18,010 bases of DNA. It comes from JACPTG01 sp964504135 (GTDB taxonomy: Archaea > Nanobdellota > Nanobdellia > Woesearchaeales > UBA10216). Location of the stretch: contig CAZDCW010000028.1 of NCBI GenBank assembly GCA_964504135.1, forward strand, positions 1-18,010. The letters are read 5' to 3'. Every line of letters starts with the position of its first letter. Within the stretch, counting starts at the first letter, position 1. This document shows, piece by piece, positions 1 through 6,668 of this stretch. Under the pieces are notes generated by a model. The model was given only the letters and a program-made list of their open reading frames with translations. It did not search any database and was not told where the DNA came from. Position numbers and translations under genes: made by a program.

Positions 1-239
1 TCACTATAGTTCCTTATGTATTCGCGCAATTCACGGCTTCCTGCACGTATGCCCGCAGGCTTTAGTGTCATTGCAGTGTTTAATGCAGGCCCCACAACAT
101 TTTCATAAAGCATGTGAGTAACTGGATTGGCTTCAGCAGCACTGCTGTCTGCTGATTCTGGCGGCCCGTACTCCTTGTCAAAGATTTCGGCTGACCACAA
201 CGCAGCCAAAACTTTCGAGATATTTTTGTAGCTGCCCCC
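1..239 (-). CDS. C-terminal continuation of the wHTH protein in another frame, partial at left edge
   Basis: Read on the minus strand, this frame is open from 344 to the left edge. From about 240 downward it looks like real protein (GGSYKNISKVLAALWSAEIF, then IFDKEYGPPESA and TLKPAGIRAGSRE), with ordinary codon use. Between 341 and 240 the same frame gives a biased, antisense-like string, so translation probably does not begin at the ATG at 341. The simplest reading is that this is the C-terminal part of the neighbouring gene (178-966) and that one indel near the five-C run at 235-239 separates them. The alternative is a separate downstream gene starting at a TTG near 209 and overlapping by about 30 bp. 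No function is recognised. The gene runs off the window. Confidence 0.6.
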
Positions 240-966
240 GATTCTTCTCTCTTGCCTCTGCCCTGTCTGGAAAGTCCGCCGGCCTGTATTCTGCCCAGTC
301 TCTTGGTCTTTCTCCGTCAATCTCAAGGGCTCTGGAGTCATACGCTATTACTTTGGCTTTTCCAAGATTTTGCAGGGTGAGTGAAAGGTTTGCGGATGAT
401 GGGTCAATCCCCGTTTTATCTAGGATTTCAGAGATGCCGTGTTTTCCTGGCTCTGAAGCCAAATATTTTATCAGTCCAAGCACTATTGATATGTTTGAAT
501 GACGCGCATGGCCTGAGTTTTTCCCGAAAATTGAACCTGCAGAAACGTAGTCAGCCCTTCCCCTGGCAGCAGATACAAACCTGGCGGCGCCGTGCATTAT
601 CGGTAACACCAGTTCTCTGGCATCTGTGACCTTATATCCTTGATTTGTTTTAACTGTTATGCCTCCTCTTGTCAGAAGTCCCGGAACCCTTTGCCCGGTG
701 CGTATGATTTCAACGTAGTTCCAGACGCATCTGAATGAAATAGGAAGGAATTCGCCTATTTCCCTGCAGTATTCCCCCACCCTGTGATAGAGGCCTCTCT
801 CATTGTATGATTCTCCAGGGGTCATGGCCGCCACTGTAATGCCTTTTCCTTCAGGTGTAATAAGTGACACTAGCGAGGCAGCTGCCAGTCCAGGCAGGTA
901 GCTTCCCCCGGGGCTGTTTGCAGCGGCAAATTCCGGATACAATGAAAGCCTTTGATCCAGAGTCAT
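178..966 (-). CDS. Winged-helix-like hypothetical protein, probably frameshifted near its 3' end
   Basis: 262 residues from the ATG at 966, which lies 1 bp after the dCMP deaminase stop (968-970). A longer frame reaching back to 1035 would overlap the deaminase and is not preferred. Residues about 156-215 look like a winged helix-turn-helix (ISIVLGLIKYLASEPGKHG, then ISEILDKTGIDPSSANLSL, then a short beta wing). An earlier stretch around 60-120 with NQGYKVTDARELVLP may be a second winged-helix unit. No enzyme motif is visible. It is third in a minus-strand operon after a P-loop kinase and dCMP deaminase. The last ~20 residues (GQLQKYLESFGCVVVSRNL) look like out-of-frame translation, because a better coding frame takes over at about 240. 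A DNA-binding role is inferred only from the fold-like pattern. Confidence 0.7.
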   Translation of the reverse strand: MTLDQRLSLYPEFAAANSPGGSYLPGLAAASLVSLITPEGKGITVAAMTPGESYNERGLYHRVGEYCREIGEFLPISFRCVWNYVEIIRTGQRVPGLLTRGGITVKTNQGYKVTDARELVLPIMHGAARFVSAARGRADYVSAGSIFGKNSGHARHSNISIVLGLIKYLASEPGKHGISEILDKTGIDPSSANLSLTLQNLGKAKVIAYDSRALEIDGERPRDWAEYRPADFPDRAEAREKNRGQLQKYLESFGCVVVSRNL

Positions 967-967
967 A

Positions 968-1414
968 TTAGCTGTATCTCTCAATATCAACCTTTGCTTC
1001 TGTAAGCAGCCTGATTGTCCGCGCGTCCATCGCATAGCTCTGGTTGTAGAACACCTTCCTTATCCCTGCGTTTACAATGGTCTTGGCGCAGTAAAGGCAG
1101 GGGCAGAGGCTCGTGTACAACGTAGAGCCTTTTGTTGATATTCCCTGATAGGCTGCCTGCACAATCGCGTTTTCCTCTGCATGGACGCACAGGCATTCAT
1201 GGAGGTTCTGGCCTGACTGCACATCGCTGCTGCACCTTTCGCATCCTCCCTGGTTGCAGTTTTTAACCCCCCGCGGCGTACCATTGTAGCCTGTGCTTAC
1301 AATCATTCCATCCTGGACTATCACAGCCCCAATCTGCCTTTTGGCGCAGGAGCTTTTCTTTGCAATGAGCTTCGCCACTTCAATGAAGTATTCTTCCCAT
1401 GTCAGGTTTTTCAT
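968..1414 (-). CDS. dCMP deaminase family zinc enzyme
   Basis: Cytidine/deoxycytidylate deaminase fold of 148 residues, expected to convert dCMP to dUMP, the thymidylate synthase substrate. Numbering from the ATG at 1414, the zinc site is visible as HAEENAI (His78, proton-shuttle Glu80) and PCLYC (Cys106, Cys109). GYNGTPRG and the extra cysteine cluster CNQGGCERC plus ECLC are typical of dCMP deaminases with a structural metal site. The frame can be extended by two codons to a TTG at 1420, but ATG 1414 gives the usual MKNLTWEEYF start. It overlaps the end of the upstream kinase gene by about 35 bp and is followed 1 bp later by the winged-helix gene, so the three are probably cotranscribed. 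A ComE-type or other nucleotide deaminase of the same family is the main alternative. Confidence 0.93.
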   Translation of the reverse strand: MKNLTWEEYFIEVAKLIAKKSSCAKRQIGAVIVQDGMIVSTGYNGTPRGVKNCNQGGCERCSSDVQSGQNLHECLCVHAEENAIVQAAYQGISTKGSTLYTSLCPCLYCAKTIVNAGIRKVFYNQSYAMDARTIRLLTEAKVDIERYS

Positions 1415-1955
1415 GCTCAACCAGCCTTATCATCCTTTCAGTGCTAAGCTTCAGTTCCTCAAGCGAGCCCTCATTCATTATCGCATAATCCGCCATCGCT
1501 ATCGGGTCTGCCTTGTTGAGGTTCTCTATTTCTGCATAGTCCCTGCCCGCCGCCTCTTCATTGCCTAACGGGCGCTCTGGCCTGGACGCCAGCCTCCTAT
1601 ACCTTGTTTTGGGTGAGGCGTATACCGCGAGCAGGTTAAGCTGCGGGAACTTCGGCTTAAGGTAAGTGTACTCCTGCCAGCTGTACAGGCCGTCAATAAC
1701 CACATCTTTGTGCCTCAACGCTTCCTTCAGCTTCGGCTCGTTAAGCTTTGCATACGCGTCCATCCCAAGCTCAAGCCTGAGGGTTTCGCGTATCAGGGAC
1801 TCGTTTTCCTCATTTACCTCCATCTCCCTCCTCTGGAGCTCTTCCATAGTCGCGTCGCCGAACCTCACCTTCGCATAGCCTGCCCTCTGGAAGTGGGCTG
1901 CGGTGGTGCTCTTCCCGGCCCCGGCCATGCCGACTATGGCTATTAGCCTGTGCAT
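1380..1955 (-). CDS. P-loop kinase of the dephospho-CoA kinase/NMP kinase-like group
   Basis: 191 residues starting MHRLIAIVGMAGAGKSTTAA, with Walker A GMAGAGKST at residues 9-17. Later segments VVIDGLYSWQEY, LLAVYASPKTRYRRLASRP and ADPIAMADYAIMNEG match small archaeal and bacterial P-loop kinases annotated as dephospho-CoA kinase-like or UPF0200/AAA_18. PETRYRRL/RPERPL-type arginines would form the lid. The substrate cannot be read from sequence. Its coupling to dCMP deaminase (35 bp overlap) suggests a nucleotide or deoxynucleotide monophosphate, which is inference. First gene of its operon, with a TATA-like element about 28 bp upstream of the ATG, implying a leaderless transcript. Confidence 0.85.
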   Translation of the reverse strand: MHRLIAIVGMAGAGKSTTAAHFQRAGYAKVRFGDATMEELQRREMEVNEENESLIRETLRLELGMDAYAKLNEPKLKEALRHKDVVIDGLYSWQEYTYLKPKFPQLNLLAVYASPKTRYRRLASRPERPLGNEEAAGRDYAEIENLNKADPIAMADYAIMNEGSLEELKLSTERMIRLVEHEKPDMGRILH

Positions 1956-1977
1956 GAAAGAATATTGGCTGAAAATC

Positions 1978-1987
1978 AGTTAAAAAG
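1978..1987 (-). promoter_or_regulatory. TATA-like box of the kinase/dCMP deaminase operon
   Basis: Minus-strand CTTTTTAACT centred about 28 bp upstream of the ATG at 1955. This spacing places the transcription start at or very near the start codon. Confidence 0.5.
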
Positions 1988-2045
1988 TTTGTGCACTTTC
2001 AGCACATTCAGGCCTTGAAGCTACCATCCCCGGCGGATGAAAAAC

Positions 2046-2055
2046 TTTAAATATA
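2046..2055 (+). promoter_or_regulatory. TATA box of the RelBE-like operon
   Basis: TTTAAATATA centred 28 bp before the GTG start at 2078, as in leaderless archaeal promoters. The imperfect palindrome that follows overlaps the predicted transcription start. Confidence 0.65.
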
Positions 2056-2081
2056 CACGGGTATATGCAGGTATACCGTGT
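2055..2081 (+). promoter_or_regulatory. Imperfect palindrome over the antitoxin start, likely operator
   Basis: Left arm ACACGGGTATA and right arm TATACCGTGT are inverted copies that differ by one extra G, with a short spacer. The element spans from the TATA box into the GTG start codon. This is where an antitoxin or toxin-antitoxin complex would bind to repress its own operon. The repeat is seen directly; the binding is inferred. Confidence 0.55.
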
Positions 2082-2326
2082 ACACAACGATCAAAGTTAA
2101 AAGGCAAACAAAGGATTTTCTGGATATTGTAAAAAAGCATGACAGGCAAAGCTACGATGATTTGATAATGACACTTGCTGAGGATAGGCTGGAGGAGCAT
2201 CTTGAGCTGAGGCCTGAGCTTAAGCGGCGGATTGTAAAGGCGGCAGAGGACATCAAGGCAGGGCGGGGCAGGACCCTGAAGTTTGAGGAATTATATGAGA
2301 AGGTTTATGGCCGGCCTAAACGTTGA
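2078..2326 (+). CDS. Small antitoxin of a RelBE-like pair
   Basis: 82 residues, starting at GTG (MYTTIKVKRQTKDFLDIVKK). The short N-terminal strand TTIKVKRQTKDFL followed by helices resembles the ribbon-helix-helix or RelB-type DNA-binding start of archaeal antitoxins. The acidic-basic helical C-terminal part (ELRPELKRRIVKAAEDIKAG, then LKFEELYEKVYG) would wrap the toxin. The GTG is supported by the TATA box at 28 bp upstream and by the lack of a better ATG. The downstream RelE-like gene starts within its last codons, so the two are translationally coupled. It probably represses its own promoter through the palindrome at 2055-2081. Antitoxin identity rests on size, position and pairing more than on a unique motif. 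Confidence 0.8.
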   Translation: MYTTIKVKRQTKDFLDIVKKHDRQSYDDLIMTLAEDRLEEHLELRPELKRRIVKAAEDIKAGRGRTLKFEELYEKVYGRPKR

Positions 2327-2624
2327 GTTCCACCCTGAGATTGCAAGAAATATCAGGGAGCTTAAGATTGACCCTGTAAAATTCAGGGTGATGTTTGAAA
2401 AGATTAAAGAGGCATCGGCAGATTTACCCGGGTTAACTTACCGAATCAGGGGCCTGCCAGAACAGTTCAGGAAGCTAAGGTTTGAGGACAAACGGGTAAT
2501 CCTATGGCTAAGCAGTGAAACAGTTTACGTTGTGCGCATTTTCCACAGAAGGGAAGGGTATTCAAAACAAAGCCTTCACAGGCTTCTGCGGCTTGTAAAG
2601 GACTTCACAGGCGTGAAGTGCTAA
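2307..2624 (+). CDS. RelE/ParE-family toxin
   Basis: 105 residues from the ATG at 2307 (MAGLNVEFHPEIARNIRELK). Upstream in-frame TTG 2283 and ATG 2295 are possible, but the 2307 start leaves a normal RelE N-terminus and a 20 bp overlap with the antitoxin. The core matches RelE/ParE toxins: a long helical hairpin, then RIRGLPEQFRKLRFEDKRVI, ILWLSSETVYVVRIFHRREG and a C-terminal helix. Basic residues of the last strands (RxRxLP, KLR, HRREGY) are where RelE-type mRNA interferases bind substrate. Whether this one cleaves ribosome-bound mRNA (RelE) or poisons gyrase (ParE) cannot be decided here. Confidence 0.85.
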   Translation: MAGLNVEFHPEIARNIRELKIDPVKFRVMFEKIKEASADLPGLTYRIRGLPEQFRKLRFEDKRVILWLSSETVYVVRIFHRREGYSKQSLHRLLRLVKDFTGVKC

Positions 2625-2702
2625 CACATCCCCTTTTCTCTGGAGTGTGCTGGGCCGTAACATATGTCATGGCCTTATACATGCAGGACTTTAACGGAAA
2701 CA

Positions 2703-2711
2703 TTTATATAA
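2703..2711 (+). promoter_or_regulatory. TATA box of the VapBC operon
   Basis: TTTATATAA centred 26 bp before the vapB ATG at 2733. Confidence 0.7.
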
Positions 2712-2713
2712 AT

Positions 2714-2731
2714 GTAATACTAGTAATACTT
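2714..2731 (+). repeat. Tandem 9-bp repeat between TATA box and vapB start, likely operator
   Basis: GTAATACTA is followed directly by GTAATACTT, and the junction contains the palindrome TACTAGTA. It fills the space between TATA box and ATG, where binding by a VapB dimer would block transcription. The repeat is seen; the regulator is inferred. Confidence 0.5.
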
Positions 2732-2732
2732 A

Positions 2733-2966
2733 ATGGCTAAAATGCAGCTTAGCGTAAAGGATGTGCAGGAATCCGTTTTCAGGGAATTCAGGGCAGAGTC
2801 TGTACGTGAAGGCCTTAAGGTAGGTGAGGCTTTGACTCTGGCCATGAAATTTTGGCTTGACCAAAAGGGTAAAAAGCCGCGGATGGACATACTTGGCCTG
2901 AAGCCCAGTGACTGGGGGAAGGGCACTGAAAGGACTAGCGAGAATATGGACCGTATTCTCTACTGA
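2733..2966 (+). CDS. vapB: VapB-type antitoxin
   Basis: 77 residues: MAKMQLSVKDVQESVFREFR, then AESVREGLKVGEALTLAMKF. The N-terminal strand (KMQLSVKDVQESVFREFRA) with two following helices is a ribbon-helix-helix-like DNA-binding pattern. The C-terminal tail (PSDWGKGTERTSENMDRILY) has the shape of the toxin-clamping tail of VapB proteins. The stop is 1 bp from the start of a PIN-domain toxin, the classical VapBC order. Autoregulation through the 9-bp repeat just upstream is likely. The gene symbol is given from context; VapB families are very divergent. Confidence 0.82.
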   Translation: MAKMQLSVKDVQESVFREFRAESVREGLKVGEALTLAMKFWLDQKGKKPRMDILGLKPSDWGKGTERTSENMDRILY

Positions 2967-2967
2967 T

Positions 2968-3372
2968 ATGGCAATACTGGTGGATGCAAGCTTCATTTGC
3001 GCATACGCGAACAGCAGGGATGTTCATCACTCCGCCGCGAGAAATGCAATGCGTGACGTGGCCTCAGGAAAATACGGCCGTGTAATAATCACTGACTTTA
3101 TTTTTGACGAGACCGTTACAGTGGTTAAAAGAAAGGTTGGCAGGGATAAGGCAGTGGAGACCGGGATTTTTCTTCTCAGTTCGCAGCTCCAAATGGCGCT
3201 GGTAAATGGCCATGTTTTTGAGAGAGCCTGGGAGCTCTTCCGGGATTCTGACGAGCTAAGCTTTACAGACTGCACCAGCATAGCCTTCATGTTGGCCTTT
3301 GGCATTGGCAGGATAGCCACCTTTGATAAGGCTTTTTCTTCAGTAAGCGGAATTGATGTAGTTGACTCGTAA
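2968..3372 (+). CDS. vapC: VapC-type PIN-domain ribonuclease toxin
   Basis: 134 residues from the ATG at 2968 (MAILVDASFICAYANSRDVH). A frame extension back to 2908 overlaps the antitoxin and lacks a reason to be used. All four acidic positions of a PIN nuclease are visible: Asp6 (LVDAS), Glu48 (DFIFDETVT), Asp101 (LSFTDCTSIAFM) and Asp120 (IATFDKAF). These coordinate magnesium for RNA cleavage; VapC toxins typically cut tRNA or rRNA, but the target here is unknown. It lies 1 bp after vapB and shares its promoter. No sign of inactivation. Confidence 0.92.
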   Translation: MAILVDASFICAYANSRDVHHSAARNAMRDVASGKYGRVIITDFIFDETVTVVKRKVGRDKAVETGIFLLSSQLQMALVNGHVFERAWELFRDSDELSFTDCTSIAFMLAFGIGRIATFDKAFSSVSGIDVVDS

Positions 3373-3455
3373 GTTTTGATTCCCTCTTTCCGGAAAAATT
3401 ACCTAGAAACCACCAACCATTAACGAGCCTTTCAATAAGGCCGTGGGGCATAAGA

Positions 3456-3464
3456 CTTATATAC
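3456..3464 (+). promoter_or_regulatory. TATA box of the surface operon
   Basis: CTTATATAC centred 26 bp before the ATG at 3486. A G-rich stretch (GGGGGAAG) just before the ATG could also act as a weak ribosome site, but at this spacing the transcript is essentially leaderless. Confidence 0.65.
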
Positions 3465-3485
3465 GTGTTTGCCCGGGGGAAGCTT

Positions 3486-4229
3486 ATGAAAAGAGGCCAG
3501 GTCGCCCTGTTTCTCATAGTTGGAATGTTGCTTGTCCTTGCTGTCGGAATTGTGCTTCTGTTTGCCAGGGAGCCGGCAACCACGCCCAGTTCACCTGACG
3601 CATCCTCGCTGAGGAGGTTTGTGGAGGCGTGCCTTGAGCAGGCAGGGGAGGATGCCATTTACGGTCAAATCGCGCTGCGCGGAGGCTACGCGTTTCCTGA
3701 AGGGAAACCCGGATACGCCCAGGCCGCCGGGACTGAATCGCCCCGCGGCTACCCAATCGCCTATCATCTGCTCGGTGGCTCATCGGTTGCCCCCTCCCTC
3801 GAACTGGTGAGGCAGGAGTCTGAAAAGCTTGTTAATGAAAAGCTTGACAGCTGCCTTGACTTTTCTGAGTTTGAGGTTTTGGGCTATGAGGTTGACGCAG
3901 GAGCGAGGGCTGTCAGAGTGGCCTTCAATGAGCAGGGCACAGGGATTTCGCTGAAGTTTCCAGTGGAGCTTTCAGTTGAGGGTGGCGATTCTAAGGTGAC
4001 GCTTTCAGATTTCTCAGCAGAGCTGCCTGCGAGGATGTCCAAAGTCCACCAGATTGGCCAGTGCGTTGTAAACTCGCTCGCCGCAGGCGGTTCAAAGGAG
4101 TATGCGGTCGCAAGCTGCAACTCTGATAAGGCTATCAGGGTGGTAATCGCAAGGAGCCAGTATGCCCTTGTCTATGACTACAGCGGCTGGCCCACTTTAA
4201 GGTATCACTTTGCCGTGGAGATGCCATGA
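3486..4229 (+). CDS. Membrane-anchored surface protein with class III (pilin-like) signal
   Basis: 247 residues starting MKRGQVALFLIVGMLLVLAV. A short basic start, then Gly-Gln and a hydrophobic stretch to about residue 26, fits an archaeal class III signal that a prepilin peptidase would cut between Gly4 and Gln5, though a plain N-terminal anchor is also possible. The rest is predicted outside the cell, with scattered cysteines (FVEACLEQAG, LDSCLDFSEF, IGQCVVNSLA, VASCNSD) that could form disulfides. Start 3486 is chosen over the upstream in-frame ATG at 3465 because of the TATA spacing. It overlaps the next gene by 4 bp (ATGA). The family is familiar from DPANN genomes but has no assigned function. 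Confidence 0.8.
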   Translation: MKRGQVALFLIVGMLLVLAVGIVLLFAREPATTPSSPDASSLRRFVEACLEQAGEDAIYGQIALRGGYAFPEGKPGYAQAAGTESPRGYPIAYHLLGGSSVAPSLELVRQESEKLVNEKLDSCLDFSEFEVLGYEVDAGARAVRVAFNEQGTGISLKFPVELSVEGGDSKVTLSDFSAELPARMSKVHQIGQCVVNSLAAGGSKEYAVASCNSDKAIRVVIARSQYALVYDYSGWPTLRYHFAVEMP

Positions 4230-6103
4230 GGCTTCTTGTGCTTCTCGCGGTGTTTCTTGCTGCTTCCTCTGTTGCCTTTGCTGCGAATTCCCCTGATTTT
4301 CCTTATGGCGGCGAATCGGCATGCTCCGAGGTTGAGGTTTATCTTGAGAGAGGCGAGTTTCAACCCTGGTATTGCGAAAGCGATGAGGATTGTGAAGGGT
4401 GCAGCGGTCTAGGCCATGGCTCTTACACCGGTGACTTTACAGCCTGCGACAGCAGCAGGCCCTCTGCTTATACTGGTGAGCATTACAGCAGCTGTGTGAA
4501 ATGCACTGGCGATGACAGGTTCCAGGCTTCTGGCATGGGCTACGGGCAGGGGAGCTGCGAGCTTGCCTGCGGCTCTTCGGAGAAGTGCGATGAATTTAAG
4601 CCCGGCGAGCAGGCTGGCTGCGGCCTAGGCTTTGCCTGCGATGGAAGCTGCCACTGCGCTGAAGCGGCCTCGTTGGACTTGGCTGACTCTGGCACTGGAG
4701 CTGCGGATTCAGATTTTGATGGGGTTCCTGATTCAGATGATCTTTGTCCCGACACCATCCTATTGCAGCCTGTTGATGCTTCTGGCTGTTCTGTGGCTTT
4801 TGACCCGGGAGACCCGGTGGATGAAACAACAGGGGATGACCTTCTGGCAGGCGTGGTTTGGGAAGTTCCGCCAAGTGACATGTTTCTTGATTCAGCTGGA
4901 GTGACTAAGGAGCCTAACTACGCCAGGATTTCCTTTAAAACCAAAAAGCCGCCTCGGGATGCTTCGGGAAAGCTCTTTGATTGGAATCCATACCAGTCTG
5001 CGTTCATAAAGACTCAATTGAACTGGGGCGATCCTGCAGGCAGCTTATTCGATAAGGTTTCACTTCTGATTGTTGATGAGAACGGGAATCATGTTGGCTT
5101 TCGTGACTATGCTGTAACACGGCCCGAAAGTGTCCGAAAGGACGTCAAAGGAAATTGGATTTACACCTTTGATATTCGCTTTCGGCCAATGGATGTTCAG
5201 GCAGGGAGGAAATACTTTCTTGCGATTGAGTCAAGGCTTGTTGTTCCGTTTATTAGATCCAAGGCAGGTTTTTTTGTGAACTTGCCTCCAGGAGCTTGTG
5301 AACCAGTTAGTTCAATACCTCGCAATCGGCGGCTCACCGTCCTTTTTGGGGGAGAGGGTCTTTCAAAGGCGGTATTTGACAACTATGCAGAGAACGGAGT
5401 TCAGGCAATTCTTGCCTTTGAGCCGTTCAAGTCCAATTCCAATTCAATTGCCTTCATAAAGTATTCCCGAAGCGAGGAAATTTTTCAGGGCATAGAGAAT
5501 CAGAAGGGAAATTCTAACCTTAACAAGATTAGAAGCCTTTGCCCTGCGGACATTATGATGGTGATTTCGCCCAGAGACTTCAGGTCGTATGCGCAAATGC
5601 GCCTTCGGGAGGCTTTTGTTTCTATTGCCTATCAAATGAGGGCTCGTTCAAACTCTGACCTGGGCTGGGCTGTTAGGGGAACGTTAGTCCATGAGTTTGG
5701 CCACATGTTTTGGCTCGGGGATGAATATGGGACAGGCTATAATGTACGGGAAGTCTCTCCTAACTGTGCAAAAAGTGAACAACAGGCTGCTGATTGGTGG
5801 TCGGATCTTAGAGGAAGCGATAAGGGCAATCCTGATTTGGAAATATCTTATCATAAGGGAGGATGCGGCGATAATGTGGCAGCATGGAATCCCACAAAGA
5901 GGTCGATTATGTACGAAATTCCATTGGAGAGTGAAAGAAGCTTCCTGTCAAGCAGCTATGGCGCTGTAGGTCAAAGATGCATTCTGAAGGTTCTCGATGC
6001 AGGAGGCCACTGCACGGAACCTGCCGAGCTAAAGCTCAGGGCAAGGAATGAGCAGAAGACTTACACCCAAAAGGTGAGGGAGAAGGATTATGTCATACGC
6101 TAG
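4226..6103 (+). CDS. Secreted zinc metallopeptidase, M64-like, with Cys-rich and TSP3 calcium segments
   Basis: 625 residues. Order: Sec signal peptide (MRLLVLLAVFLAASSVAFAA, residues 1-20); a cysteine-rich segment to about 145 (CESDEDCEGC, CGSSEKC, CDGSCHC); a thrombospondin type 3 calcium motif at about 161-176 (DSDFDGVPDSDDLCPD); a beta-rich domain to about 370; and a metallopeptidase domain with HEFGHMFWLGDEY, His489, Glu490 and His493 being the zinc and catalytic residues. HEFGH...L.DEY resembles MEROPS family M64 (IgA peptidase-like). C-terminal cysteines may form disulfides. It likely acts on the cell surface or is released. It is translationally coupled to both neighbours: a 4 bp overlap upstream and 14 bp downstream. 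The substrate is unknown. Confidence 0.85.
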   Translation: MRLLVLLAVFLAASSVAFAANSPDFPYGGESACSEVEVYLERGEFQPWYCESDEDCEGCSGLGHGSYTGDFTACDSSRPSAYTGEHYSSCVKCTGDDRFQASGMGYGQGSCELACGSSEKCDEFKPGEQAGCGLGFACDGSCHCAEAASLDLADSGTGAADSDFDGVPDSDDLCPDTILLQPVDASGCSVAFDPGDPVDETTGDDLLAGVVWEVPPSDMFLDSAGVTKEPNYARISFKTKKPPRDASGKLFDWNPYQSAFIKTQLNWGDPAGSLFDKVSLLIVDENGNHVGFRDYAVTRPESVRKDVKGNWIYTFDIRFRPMDVQAGRKYFLAIESRLVVPFIRSKAGFFVNLPPGACEPVSSIPRNRRLTVLFGGEGLSKAVFDNYAENGVQAILAFEPFKSNSNSIAFIKYSRSEEIFQGIENQKGNSNLNKIRSLCPADIMMVISPRDFRSYAQMRLREAFVSIAYQMRARSNSDLGWAVRGTLVHEFGHMFWLGDEYGTGYNVREVSPNCAKSEQQAADWWSDLRGSDKGNPDLEISYHKGGCGDNVAAWNPTKRSIMYEIPLESERSFLSSSYGAVGQRCILKVLDAGGHCTEPAELKLRARNEQKTYTQKVREKDYVIR

Positions 6104-6668
6104 GTTGATTGTCTGCTTTGTTCTGCTGCTCTCGCTGGCTTCAGCAGCATCGGCTGACAGCCAGATTTTTGTCCTTAAGCTGCTGCATGACGATTCTGGA
6201 GTGGCTGTTAAGGGCTTTCAGGTATGGGAGGGCAACTATCATGCAGACAATTCAAACCCGTTCAACGACCACACAGCCTATGTCCTGGACCCGACTGGAA
6301 ACTCGCTTTACAGCGTAAATTTTTCCCTGAGCCACTACGTATTCGACGCTTCACCTGTTGAACAGCTGGAATACTACCTTACCCTGCCCTATTACGGCAA
6401 CGCTGAAAAGATAAAAATCTACAAAGGCGAAACGCTCGTGCTGGACTTCTACGTCGCTGGCTTCCTCAATGCAAAGCCGGTTCCTGTGCCGGGGTCTCCT
6501 CCGGAGCAGCCAGGAGGAGATTCATCTGCGCCATCAGCAGACTCTGGACAGCAAGAGGAACCTAACAGGCAGGATTATTCACTCCTCTTTTACCTCGCTG
6601 CTGCTATTGCTGCCGCTGCGGTTGCTTTGATTCTTTATCGAGAATGGTCTTTGAGGCGTAATGGCTAA
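6090..6668 (+). CDS. Secreted protein with C-terminal membrane anchor
   Basis: 192 residues. Signal peptide at 1-22 (SYARLIVCFVLLLSLASAA), an extracellular beta-rich region from 23 to about 125 (QIFVLKLLHDDSGVAVKGFQ), a Pro/Gly/Ser/Gln-rich stalk at about 129-160, and a C-terminal transmembrane helix at about 164-183 followed by basic residues (REWSLRRNG), giving an outside-facing N-terminal domain. It starts 14 bp before the peptidase stop, so it is the third gene of the surface operon and may hold or localise the peptidase; this is inference from context. Its stop overlaps by 4 bp the stop of the convergent thymidylate synthase gene. Confidence 0.8.
   Translation: MSYARLIVCFVLLLSLASAASADSQIFVLKLLHDDSGVAVKGFQVWEGNYHADNSNPFNDHTAYVLDPTGNSLYSVNFSLSHYVFDASPVEQLEYYLTLPYYGNAEKIKIYKGETLVLDFYVAGFLNAKPVPVPGSPPEQPGGDSSAPSADSGQQEEPNRQDYSLLFYLAAAIAAAAVALILYREWSLRRNG

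Noticed and set aside
240..341. Separate gene start at the ATG at 341 for the left-edge frame
   Set aside because: The residues between 341 and 240 in this frame look antisense-like, and the overlap with the winged-helix gene would be about 164 bp.
967..1035. Longer start of the winged-helix gene
   Set aside because: It would overlap the dCMP deaminase coding region; the ATG at 966, 1 bp after that gene's stop, fits the operon spacing.
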